NCBI GenBank assembly: GCA_002329485.1
Contig: DCTZ01000025.1
Coordinates: forward strand, 1-8,394
Origin: Caryophanales bacterium UBA1427
Lineage (GTDB): Bacteria; Bacillota_I; Bacilli_A; ML615J-28; CAG-313
Direction of reading: 5' to 3'
Length of the DNA: 8,394 nt
In this document: piece by piece, positions 1 to 7,234 of the stretch
How positions within the stretch are numbered: position 1 is the first letter of the stretch
Layout: the number at the start of each line of letters is the position of its first letter
Position numbers and translations under genes: made by a program
Notes under the pieces: model-generated
What the model saw: the letters and a program-made list of their open reading frames with translations, nothing else
Told to the model about the DNA's origin: nothing
Databases searched by the model: none

Positions 1-69
1 TGTAGCCAAGTGGTAAGGCAAGGGACTGCAACTCCCTGATCGTCGGTTCAAATCCGATCGGAGCCTCCA
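1..69 (+). tRNA. trnC: tRNA-Cys (anticodon GCA), 5' end cut off by the window
   Basis: The cloverleaf can be read directly. The D arm is GCC/GGC at 5-7 and 17-19 with a GGT-containing loop. The anticodon arm is AGGGA/TCCCT at 21-25 and 33-37, with the seven-base loop CTGCAAC placing anticodon GCA at 28-30, which reads Cys codons. The T arm is GTCGG/CCGAT at 42-46 and 54-58 with loop TTCAAAT. The 3' acceptor strand is CGGAGCC at 59-65, the discriminator base is T66, and CCA is genome-encoded at 67-69. The last two bases of the 5' acceptor strand (T1, G2) are present and pair with 59-60, so five bases are missing before position 1. A run of eight T follows directly at 71-78. Confidence 0.95.
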
Positions 70-97
70 ATTTTTTTTATGTACAAATTTTTATTTG

Positions 98-124
98 CTG
101 AACTGTTCCGGTTCAGTTTTTTTT
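98..124 (+). terminator. Rho-independent terminator after tRNA-Cys
   Basis: A perfect 6-bp stem, CTGAAC (98-103) with GTTCAG (111-116), encloses a 7-base loop and is followed directly by eight T (117-124). Its position 29 bases after the tRNA CCA fits termination of the tRNA transcript. The stem is short and only moderately GC-rich, but the earlier T-run at 71-78 may help. Confidence 0.75.
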
Positions 125-134
125 ATGCAATCGA

Positions 135-163
135 TGGGAAATAAACGTAAAAAATGGTAAAAT
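135..163 (+). promoter_or_regulatory. Probable extended -10 promoter for the lipoprotein gene
   Basis: TAAAAT at 158-163 is preceded by TG at 155-156, giving the extended -10 form TGnTAAAAT. A -35 element 17 bp upstream (TGGGAA, 135-140) is a poor match to TTGACA, so recognition would rest mostly on the extended -10. It lies just after the tRNA terminator and 32 bp before the GTG start at 195. Confidence 0.45.
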
Positions 164-194
164 AGTCCTTGAGGAAAATGTTTGTTTTTAAGAG

Positions 195-2039
195 GTGGTT
201 AAGAAGAAGAAGCGTAGGTATTACGGATTACTGTTGGTTTTGCTTTGTTTTCCTTTTGTCCTTTGGGGATGCAATGAGCCGAATCTCGATTCGGAGATTG
301 TCAAACAAGCCAAACAAACCCTGAAGTTACCGGAAACCACCATTACCGATCTTGATTTGGTCACCGAACTAAACATCAACGGCAAAATGGTAAAAGTTGC
401 CTGGGAAACCAGCGACCTAGCGGTTATCAATTCGGAAGGGCAAATTTTTCGGAGCGAAACGGATTGCACCGTTACTTTAACGGCTACTTTAACTTATCAA
501 AAAGCCTCTGATTACGCAACTTTTGAGGTTACCGTACTTTCTTTAACGGCCCAAGAAGTGTTGGATTTGGCCAAAGACAGTTTGCAAATACCTGTTTCGA
601 CAACCGTTGATTTGGATTTGATAGATTCCATAACCATTCAGAACCAGATTGTTTCCGTAACTTGGGAATCAAACGACGAAGCAATTGTCACCAAACAAGG
701 AAAAGTACAAAGAAGTTATGAGGAAGACCAAGAAGTTACGCTGATTGCCAATTTATCCTTTCAGGGCGAAATCTTGAGTGTTACTTTTGAAGTTACGGTG
801 CTTGCCTATACGCCGTTTGAATTGATGGAAGAAGTTCTGGAAGAACTGGCCTTCCCGACGGTTTTGACGGAAAACCTGGTTTTGCCGGGGGAATTCCCGT
901 ACGGAATTACCGCCACTTGGGCATCGAGCGATGAAACTGTGTTGACAAAGGAAGGCATTTTATTGAGCAATCAAGCCGGAAAAACTGTGTCATTAACCGT
1001 AACCTTATCTTTACGAGGTGTGCAAATGGAAAGAACCTTTTATTTTAGCGTCAAAACCGCAGCGCATCTGTTACTTAATCGGTTGCAGGACTTTAACGAA
1101 AGCAATATGACCAATCTGGTCAAAACCCAAGATTATGTCGGCCTAACGGAAGGCGCAACGCAAGGCGAATATCTGTCGGAAGAATTTGCGGTTACTAATG
1201 TCAAATCGTTGGTCGGTTCTTGGAGCGCCGAAACCGGTTCAAACCGAACGGTGGAATTACTGATCAGAGTTAAGGTTGACGGGGTATGGAGCGACTTTTT
1301 ATCTTACTCGGTTTGGGGTTTGGGCCTTCAGAATAAAGGCCAAAGCGTTGCCTCAGGCAACAACGTCGCCAAAATGTCTTATGACGAACTTATAATAAAC
1401 AACAACAAATACGGAAGCTTTGTCCAATACAAAATTATCTTACGAAGAAGCAGTCCCGATGTCGAAACGCCAAAGCTCAGACTCGTGGCGATGGCCTTGG
1501 AAATTGCCGGTTATTCCTATCCGGTTGATGCAAGCGCTCTACCGGATACGGTCGATTATAATGTTCCGCAATTAAACCAAAATATCGTTCCGGAAATCGG
1601 CAATTCCATCTGCAGTCCGACTTCCGTGACGATGCTGCTGAAATACAAAGGTTATTCTTTTTCTGATAAAGATATTTACGAACACCGGTATATTGCGGGG
1701 CTTGCCAAAGATTACGGCCACAATATTTTCGGCAACTGGGTTTACAATGTCGCCGTAATGGGTGCGATGGGCGAAATCGGCTATGTCAAACGGATGTATT
1801 CTCTGGACGAGTTAAGATGGCATTTGGCCAATGTCGGACCTGTCGCCGCAAGCGTCAAAGGCAACATGGAAGGATTATATACGACAAACGGCCATCTGAT
1901 TGTCATCCGCGGTTACAAGTATATCGGGGGCAATCTCTACTTTATCGTCAATGATCCGAACCTTAAAAATGTATATTACGAATACAAAGCGTCCACAATC
2001 CAGAGTGTTTGGCGCAACATCGCTTACGTTATCGAATAA
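195..2039 (+). CDS. Secreted lipoprotein with three Ig-like repeats and a C39-like papain-fold cysteine peptidase domain
   Basis: This 614-residue protein probably acts on the outer face of the membrane. It starts with a lipoprotein signal: basic residues KKKKRR, a hydrophobic stretch at about 11-24, and lipobox LWGC with the lipidated Cys at 26. Three related units follow (about 33-116, 117-203 and 204-290), each with a matching Trp motif (AWETSD at W70, TWESND at W157, TWASSD at W242) and ending in a beta strand such as TFEVTVL. This looks like the atrophied bacterial Ig-like repeat type. Residues about 300-445 form a beta-rich, possibly jelly-roll region ending in LRLVAMALEIAGY. The C-terminus resembles the Peptidase_C39_2 family: VPQLNQ at 457-462, candidate nucleophile C473 in ICSPTS, H567 in GHLIVIRGY, and D587 in VNDP. 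The substrate is unknown. The start is doubtful: an in-frame TAA lies at 189-191, and GTG 195 overlaps the only good Shine-Dalgarno-like sequence. The small gene at 2092 lies 52 bp downstream and is probably co-transcribed. Confidence 0.85.
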   Translation: MVKKKKRRYYGLLLVLLCFPFVLWGCNEPNLDSEIVKQAKQTLKLPETTITDLDLVTELNINGKMVKVAWETSDLAVINSEGQIFRSETDCTVTLTATLTYQKASDYATFEVTVLSLTAQEVLDLAKDSLQIPVSTTVDLDLIDSITIQNQIVSVTWESNDEAIVTKQGKVQRSYEEDQEVTLIANLSFQGEILSVTFEVTVLAYTPFELMEEVLEELAFPTVLTENLVLPGEFPYGITATWASSDETVLTKEGILLSNQAGKTVSLTVTLSLRGVQMERTFYFSVKTAAHLLLNRLQDFNESNMTNLVKTQDYVGLTEGATQGEYLSEEFAVTNVKSLVGSWSAETGSNRTVELLIRVKVDGVWSDFLSYSVWGLGLQNKGQSVASGNNVAKMSYDELIINNNKYGSFVQYKIILRRSSPDVETPKLRLVAMALEIAGYSYPVDASALPDTVDYNVPQLNQNIVPEIGNSICSPTSVTMLLKYKGYSFSDKDIYEHRYIAGLAKDYGHNIFGNWVYNVAVMGAMGEIGYVKRMYSLDELRWHLANVGPVAASVKGNMEGLYTTNGHLIVIRGYKYIGGNLYFIVNDPNLKNVYYEYKASTIQSVWRNIAYVIE

Positions 2040-2049
2040 TCAAAGTATA

Positions 2050-2138
2050 AAAAAGATTGCTTAACCACAAAATAATCCCGAGGTGATTATTGTGGCAAAC
2101 TCCCAAAACTTACAGAAGTGGAGCGAAGCAATCTTTTT
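2050..2138. repeat. 13-bp perfect inverted repeat enclosing the start of the 2092 gene
   Basis: AAAAAGATTGCTT at 2050-2062 is the exact reverse complement of AAGCAATCTTTTT at 2126-2138, with 63 bases between the arms. The left arm is just after the lipoprotein stop codon. The right arm is inside the next gene, at about codons 12-16. The loop holds the ribosome binding site (2080-2085) and the start codon. It may be a regulatory RNA fold or a coincidence. It does not look like a normal terminator, because the stem is AT-rich and the loop is long. Confidence 0.6.
2080..2085 (+). promoter_or_regulatory. Ribosome binding site that sets the start at GTG 2092
   Basis: GAGGTG at 2080-2085 is a good Shine-Dalgarno match. 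It sits six bases before GTG 2092. The earlier in-frame GTG at 2083 lies inside this motif and has no other ribosome binding site at a usual distance, so 2092 is preferred. Confidence 0.7.
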
Positions 2139-2526
2139 AAATCAGGCCAAAATCGGCGAAGTGATGGCAAAACTCGAAGACGAACGCGAGTTTTCTTTGA
2201 AGGAATGTTTGAAAAACGGCATCAAAATCCATAAACGGCATCGCGAACTGTTGCAGGAAGTTTCTCTGGCCAACGACTGGGCTTCAATCGACGATGTCGT
2301 CAACGTCAATAAACGGATCTGGGAGAAATTCCAGGCCAAAAAGTTGAAAACGAAAGAAGCAAAAATCAAAACGGTAATCGATGCCACCTATGATTCGATG
2401 AAAACAATAGAGCATTTTCTGTTAATGTTCAAGCAAGCAAGTCCGAAAGTAAAAGGGGAAGTTCATCATTTACGTCAGGGGTATTTGGCTTTTATCGACG
2501 ATTTGCACTCTTTTTCGGGTGAATAA
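2092..2526 (+). CDS. Uncharacterised helical cytoplasmic protein, 144 aa
   Basis: I do not recognise this family. From GTG 2092 the product is 144 residues; an upstream GTG at 2083 would add three, but it lies within the Shine-Dalgarno sequence. No signal peptide, membrane segment, Cys cluster or nucleotide-binding motif is visible. The sequence is rich in Lys, Glu, Leu and Ala with few Gly or Pro, which suggests a mostly alpha-helical bundle. Segments such as KNGIKIHKRHRELLQEV, KRIWEKFQAKKLKTKEAKIK and TYDSMKTIEHFLLMFKQ look amphipathic. The single Pro in the C-terminal part (QASPKVKGE) may break two helices. It lies 52 bp after the lipoprotein gene, with no terminator between them, and is followed by a terminator, so a two-gene transcript is likely. 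A functional link to the extracytoplasmic peptidase is possible, but nothing in the sequence shows it. Base composition resembles that of the neighbours. Confidence 0.75.
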   Translation: MANSQNLQKWSEAIFLNQAKIGEVMAKLEDEREFSLKECLKNGIKIHKRHRELLQEVSLANDWASIDDVVNVNKRIWEKFQAKKLKTKEAKIKTVIDATYDSMKTIEHFLLMFKQASPKVKGEVHHLRQGYLAFIDDLHSFSGE

Positions 2527-2530
2527 ATGC

Positions 2531-2574
2531 GAAAAAAAGGGGGAAAAGGCGCGAAAATGAGCGCCCTTTTTTTC
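2531..2574 (+). terminator. Rho-independent terminator after the lipoprotein/2092-gene unit
   Basis: A GC stem GGCGC (2548-2552) with GCGCC (2561-2565) has an 8-base loop and is followed by C and seven T (2567-2573). An outer pairing is also possible: GAAAAAAAGGG (2531-2541) with CCCTTTTTTTC (2564-2574), 11 bp perfect. The two pairings share C2564 and C2565. The outer A-tract/T-tract symmetry would let the element work in both directions. It insulates polC from upstream transcription. Confidence 0.85.
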
Positions 2575-2587
2575 ATAGCGATATTGA

Positions 2588-2616
2588 TTGACACAGGGGA
2601 TTAAAGTTGCTATAAT
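2588..2616 (+). promoter_or_regulatory. Consensus sigma-A promoter of polC
   Basis: TTGACA at 2588-2593 and TATAAT at 2611-2616 both match the consensus in full, with the ideal 17-bp spacer. Transcription should begin near A2623, giving a leader of about 35 bases with a T-run (2631-2637) and a strong ribosome binding site GGAGGA (2643-2648), nine bases before ATG 2658. Confidence 0.93.
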
Positions 2617-2657
2617 TACTTTACATTCGGTTTTTTTCTAGTGGAGGATGAGATTAG

Positions 2658-5600
2658 ATGAATAAGGAAAAATGGTTGGAACTCTTAAAGCAAGCCAATT
2701 TCAATATCATTGATGAAGTTAAAGACGGGGAGATTTTGGAAGTCCTCATCAACTCTGCTAGCAAAGCACTGACTTTATCTGTTCAATTGCCTAAATTGGT
2801 ACCATTGCGCTTGGTTGAGAGAATGTCGAACCATCTCCAGGGTTTTTTAAAGGAAAGCGTCGGAGTGGAAAGCATAAACTTTTTATGGTCTTATCAGAGC
2901 CAAACCTATGAAACAAGTTTGATAGAAGAGTATTATCGCAAGGCGATTAATTTAGCTCAAAAGAACCGGAAACTTGCCGGGGTTTTAAAAGAATACAAAT
3001 ATCGCATCGGCGATAATAAAATCGTTGTCATGGTGGCGACTCCTACGGATGAAGGGCTGGCCAAAGAAGCACTTCAGATTGTTAGGGACTTTTTTAATTC
3101 CCACGGGTTAAATGCGGTGCATTTGGAAACTTGCGTTTCGGATAGTGAAACCTGTCTGAAAGATGTGTTGGAAAACGAGATTCAACTCCGTGAACAGCTG
3201 CGGGATGCCAAATCTTATGAACAACAAAAGCAACAGATTCATTTGCGGAATGCTTACGAAGAAAAAGCTGTTTATAAACCGAAACGTTCTTCAACTCCCG
3301 TGCATATCCCTTTAAAGGAATTGCCTGTCACAAGCATGGAAGCGGTCGAGTTCCGGCAAAAGAACGGAACCGACAAAGTGGTCATCGAAGGAGTTATATT
3401 TAAAGCCGAATCACGTAAAGTCAAAGGTTATTTGATTTTTGAAGGATTTATCACCGACTACGAAGATTCGATTATGGTGAAACGGTTCTACAAACCGTAT
3501 GAAGCCGAGTTCTTTGAACAGGATCTTAAGAACGGTATCCGGGTTCGGGTAACGGGCAACCTTCAATACGACACTTTTGCCAAAGAGGTGGTTATCATGG
3601 CTTCGGAAATAACCAAACTCGGACTTGATGCCACCCATATCCGTTTCGACGAAGCTCCCGAAAGACGGGTTGAACTTCATGCCCACACCAAGATGTCGAC
3701 TTTGGACAGCGTTTTGGATGTGGATAAATACGTGGAAACCGCCGCAAAATTCCAACACCGCGCCGTAGCGGTTACGGACCATGCCAATTGCCATGTTTTG
3801 CCGGCCTTTTTTAATGCCTGTCAAAAGCACAAAATCAAGCCGATAGCCGGGGTGGAAGGAAACTTCATCGACGATTCGCGCTTAAATGTCACTTTGACGG
3901 TGGAAGACCGCGATTTGCTTGATGCAACCTTCGTGGTATTTGATATCGAAACGACCGGCTTCAGCGTCAACTTCAATGAAATCATCGAAATCGGGGCCGT
4001 GAAAATCAAAAACGGCATTCAACTCGACACTTTTTCGACTTTCGTTCGCCCGAGCCGGAAAATCAGCCGAAAGATTTCCGAATTGACGAATATTTCGAAC
4101 GAAGACGTCGCCAAAGCGCCGGCGATCGAAGAAGTCCTGCCCAAGTTTGTCGAATTTATCGGCGACAGTATCCTCGTTGCCCATAATGCGACGTTCGATA
4201 CCGGTTTTATCTATTATGCTATGAAACAGCTCGGAATTTATCAAAAAGATTTCCCTTGCATCGATACTTTGCAACTGGCCCGGGTATTGTATAACGAACG
4301 GATTAAACGTTTCAATCTCGAAGCCGTTGCCAAAGAACTGAAAGTGGAAATTGTCGATCACCACAGAGCGATTGCGGATGCGCGGACAACCTCGCATATT
4401 TTTATGAAAATGCTCGGCGATTTAACCGATCACCATGTTTACAATTACCGCGACATCAACGCGATGGTTGACGAAGATTCCATTTTTAAATATATCATTC
4501 CGACCCATATCAATATTTTGGTCAAAAACAAACAAGGGTTAAAGAATTTCTATCATTTGATTTCCGACAGCCATACGACTCATTTTTACAAGGAGCCCCG
4601 GCTGTTGAAGTCCAAAATCAATCAATACCGCGAGGGCTTATTGGTCGGCAGCGGCTGCTCAAACGGGGAAATCTTTACCTTTGCCTATGAAAAAAGTTAC
4701 GAAGAATTTTTAGAACGTGCGCGTTATTATGACTACCTGGAAGTTCAGCCACCCGAATGTTATGTCCATTTGATCGAAAAATACGATGAACCGGAAATCG
4801 AAGAGTTCATCAAAACAACAATCAAAACCATCATCAAAGCCGGAAAAGAATTGAATATTCCGGTTATCGCGACCGGCGATGTCCACCAATTGGAAAAGGA
4901 CGAAACCGTTTATCGCAAGATCTTTATCCGGGTTCCGCGTCCAGGCGGGGGACTCCACGAAATGTTCGGCATCGAAAATGTTCCGAATATGTATTTCCGG
5001 ACGACGAGCGAAATGCTTGAAGCTTTCTCGTTTTTGGATGCGGAAGACGCCTACCGGATTGTCGTTACCGAAACTAACCGGATTTGCGATGCCATCGTTG
5101 AAATCGAATTATTCCCTAAACAATTGTTTACGCCGAACGACGACTTTATGGCGCGTTTCGGAACACCTTCGATGGCCGAAGCCGTTCGCAATTTGACCTA
5201 TTCCCGGGCTTTGGAAATTTATGGCATGACTGCGGAATCGGGCGAAACGGTTCTGCCGTCATTCATCGAAGACCGGATTAAACAGGAATTGGACAGCATC
5301 ATCGGCAACGGTTATGCTTCGATTTACTATATTTCCCATATTTTGGTCAAGAACTCGGTGGAAAACGGCTATATCGTCGGCAGCCGGGGTTCGGTCGGCA
5401 GCAGTTTTGTGGCGACCATGATGGGTATTACCGAAGTTAATCCGCTGAAACCGCACTATGTATGTCCGAATTGCCGTTTCAGCGTCTTCAAGAGCGAGAA
5501 TGCGGAAAACGCTCAAAGAAGGAAAGAACTGCCGATCGAAGCACAGGAAGCTTTCGAAACCGTAACGACAGGTCAGGATTTGCCGGAATGCGACTGTCCG

Positions 5601-7169
5601 CGCTGTCATACGAAACTGAACCGCGACGGGGTGGATATTCCGTTTGAAACGTTCTTGGGAATCAAAGGCAAAGAAGCCAAAGTTCCGGATATCGATTTGA
5701 ACTTCTCCGGGGAATACCAGGAAAAAGCGCACCTTTTCTGCCGCGATATTTTCGGGGTTGACAATGCGTTCCGGGGTGGAACAATCGGAACGGTTGCGGA
5801 AAAAACCGCTTTTGGTTTTGTCAAAGGTTACCTGGAAGATTCGGGACGCTTGGCCCGCAGCGCCGAAGTGGAAAGACTTGCCCAAGCCTTAATCGGCTCG
5901 AAGCGGACCACCGGCCAACATCCGGGCGGGATTATTTTGATTCCGAATACGATTGAATATGCGGATATCATTCCGATTCAATATCCGGCTGATGATCCGA
6001 ATTCCACTTGGCGTACTTCGCATTACGATTACCACAGCTTTGAAAAGAATTTGCTGAAAATGGATATTCTTGGACACGATGACCCGACGATGATCAAACA
6101 CTTGATGGATTTCGTCCATCAGTATCCGGATCGGTTCCCTTTCAGCAGGATCGAAGATATTCCGATTTTGGATAAAGATGTCTTGGCATTGTTCAGCACC
6201 AAAGAAGTACTGGGGTTAAAAGGTCTTGACGAAGATCCGTTCCCGAGCGGAACAATCGGCATTCCGGAATTCGGAACCAATTTCGTCCGCACGATGCTTA
6301 AAGACGTTCAACCGAAAACCTTCAGCGATATCGTCAGAATATCCGGTCTGTCGCACGGAAACGATGTTTGGGCGGGTAACTTTAAAGAACTGGTTTTGGG
6401 TCTTGACGAAAGTTTCCCACAAATTCCGTTCCAGGAAGTCATTGCTTGCCGTGACGATATTATGACCTACTTAATCAACCAAGGTCTGACACCCCTTGAT
6501 GCCTTCCTAATTATGGAAAGGGTCCGGAAAGGCAAGGGTTTACGTCCGGAAGACGAACGTCTGATGCGTCAACACCGGGTGCCGGATTGGTACATCGAAT
6601 CATGCAACAAGATTAAATACATGTTCCCGAAAGCGCATGCGGTGGCATACGTTATCATGGCGCTTCGGATTGCCTGGTTTAAAGTTCACCGGCCGATTTA
6701 TTATTACGCTGCTTATTTTTCCCGTCGTGCCAGTGCCTTTGACGTGGAAGTTTTTGCCAGCGGCAAAAATGCCATTCGCAATAAGTTGCAACAAATTGCC
6801 ACCAAAATCAACAACCGCACCGCTTCCAATAAAGAAATTGCATTGTTCGATGAATTGCAGATTGCCTTGGAAATGGTTTTACGGGGCTTTACTTTCCATC
6901 AGGTCAATATCTTTACTTCAGATGCGACTAATTTCGTATTGACCGAAGACCATCGGGGGTTGATTATGCCGTATGTTGCGGTGGAATCGCTCGGTCAGGC
7001 TGCGGCGGTTTCGATTGTGGAAGCTCGCAAAGAACGGCCGTTTACCTCAATGCGCGATGTTATGGAACGGACCAAAATCAATAAAACGCTTTTCAATCGC
7101 TTAAAAGTCTTGGGAGCCTTTGAAGGTTTACCGGATGATGAACACCGTTCCTTGTTTGAAAACCAATAA
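2658..7169 (+). CDS. polC: DNA polymerase III PolC-type alpha subunit with proofreading exonuclease
   Basis: This is the main replicative DNA polymerase of low-GC Gram-positive bacteria, combining 5'-3' synthesis and 3'-5' proofreading. At 1503 residues it is slightly longer than the usual 1,430-1,460. After an N-terminal domain, an OB-fold region lies at about 230-320. The PHP domain begins with ELHAHT (H341, H343) and VTDH (D374, H375), is interrupted by the exonuclease, and resumes to TGDVH at 739-743. The DEDDh exonuclease residues are all present: D429 and E431 (DIETTG), D514 (HNATFD), H569 and D574. The polymerase part has GSRGS at 908-912, a zinc-binding set C936/C939/C978-C980-C983, catalytic aspartates D1011 and D1013 in PDIDLNF, D1136 in KMDILG, and KRTTGQHPGG from 1082. 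The C-terminal clamp-binding sequence is HRSLF (1496-1500) rather than QLSLF. ATG 2658 is supported by GGAGGA nine bases upstream. It has its own promoter and appears monocistronic. Confidence 0.98.
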   Translation: MNKEKWLELLKQANFNIIDEVKDGEILEVLINSASKALTLSVQLPKLVPLRLVERMSNHLQGFLKESVGVESINFLWSYQSQTYETSLIEEYYRKAINLAQKNRKLAGVLKEYKYRIGDNKIVVMVATPTDEGLAKEALQIVRDFFNSHGLNAVHLETCVSDSETCLKDVLENEIQLREQLRDAKSYEQQKQQIHLRNAYEEKAVYKPKRSSTPVHIPLKELPVTSMEAVEFRQKNGTDKVVIEGVIFKAESRKVKGYLIFEGFITDYEDSIMVKRFYKPYEAEFFEQDLKNGIRVRVTGNLQYDTFAKEVVIMASEITKLGLDATHIRFDEAPERRVELHAHTKMSTLDSVLDVDKYVETAAKFQHRAVAVTDHANCHVLPAFFNACQKHKIKPIAGVEGNFIDDSRLNVTLTVEDRDLLDATFVVFDIETTGFSVNFNEIIEIGAVKIKNGIQLDTFSTFVRPSRKISRKISELTNISNEDVAKAPAIEEVLPKFVEFIGDSILVAHNATFDTGFIYYAMKQLGIYQKDFPCIDTLQLARVLYNERIKRFNLEAVAKELKVEIVDHHRAIADARTTSHIFMKMLGDLTDHHVYNYRDINAMVDEDSIFKYIIPTHINILVKNKQGLKNFYHLISDSHTTHFYKEPRLLKSKINQYREGLLVGSGCSNGEIFTFAYEKSYEEFLERARYYDYLEVQPPECYVHLIEKYDEPEIEEFIKTTIKTIIKAGKELNIPVIATGDVHQLEKDETVYRKIFIRVPRPGGGLHEMFGIENVPNMYFRTTSEMLEAFSFLDAEDAYRIVVTETNRICDAIVEIELFPKQLFTPNDDFMARFGTPSMAEAVRNLTYSRALEIYGMTAESGETVLPSFIEDRIKQELDSIIGNGYASIYYISHILVKNSVENGYIVGSRGSVGSSFVATMMGITEVNPLKPHYVCPNCRFSVFKSENAENAQRRKELPIEAQEAFETVTTGQDLPECDCPRCHTKLNRDGVDIPFETFLGIKGKEAKVPDIDLNFSGEYQEKAHLFCRDIFGVDNAFRGGTIGTVAEKTAFGFVKGYLEDSGRLARSAEVERLAQALIGSKRTTGQHPGGIILIPNTIEYADIIPIQYPADDPNSTWRTSHYDYHSFEKNLLKMDILGHDDPTMIKHLMDFVHQYPDRFPFSRIEDIPILDKDVLALFSTKEVLGLKGLDEDPFPSGTIGIPEFGTNFVRTMLKDVQPKTFSDIVRISGLSHGNDVWAGNFKELVLGLDESFPQIPFQEVIACRDDIMTYLINQGLTPLDAFLIMERVRKGKGLRPEDERLMRQHRVPDWYIESCNKIKYMFPKAHAVAYVIMALRIAWFKVHRPIYYYAAYFSRRASAFDVEVFASGKNAIRNKLQQIATKINNRTASNKEIALFDELQIALEMVLRGFTFHQVNIFTSDATNFVLTEDHRGLIMPYVAVESLGQAAAVSIVEARKERPFTSMRDVMERTKINKTLFNRLKVLGAFEGLPDDEHRSLFENQ

Positions 7170-7178
7170 TTATTGGTT
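7161..7178. repeat. 18-nt perfect palindrome over the polC stop codon
   Basis: AACCAATAATTATTGGTT is its own reverse complement. It includes the last two sense codons and the TAA stop of polC (7167-7169), and ends seven bases before the -35 element of the next gene. It has no following T-run, so it is a poor terminator. It could be a protein-binding site for the downstream promoter, a weak 3' hairpin, or chance. Confidence 0.6.
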
Positions 7179-7185
7179 GATTATC

Positions 7186-7214
7186 TTGCTAAAATTGGAA
7201 AAATGATGTATAAT
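7186..7214 (+). promoter_or_regulatory. Sigma-A promoter of the BI-1-like gene
   Basis: TTGCTA at 7186-7191 (4 of 6 matches to TTGACA) and a perfect TATAAT at 7209-7214 are separated by 17 bp. The start ATG is 20 bp past the -10, so the 5' leader is very short and is almost filled by the ribosome binding site AGAAGGAG at 7219-7226. Confidence 0.8.
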
Positions 7215-7234
7215 ATATAGAAGGAGAGTGAAAT

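Noticed and set aside
178..321. ATG 178 as an alternative start upstream of the lipoprotein
   Set aside because: It is in a different frame from the lipoprotein, ends after 47 codons, and has GAGG only three bases before the ATG, which is too close.
195..2039. Lipoprotein as a bacteriocin-exporter C39 peptidase
   Set aside because: No ABC transporter membrane or ATPase domain is present in the protein or beside it, and no double-Gly leader peptide gene is visible.
5259..5885. Long minus-strand open frame (208 codons) within polC
   Set aside because: It lies wholly opposite the conserved polymerase core of polC. The translated sequence shows no family features, and I see no promoter or ribosome binding site for it. 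Other minus-strand frames at 3411-3830 and 3882-4397 are rejected for the same reason.
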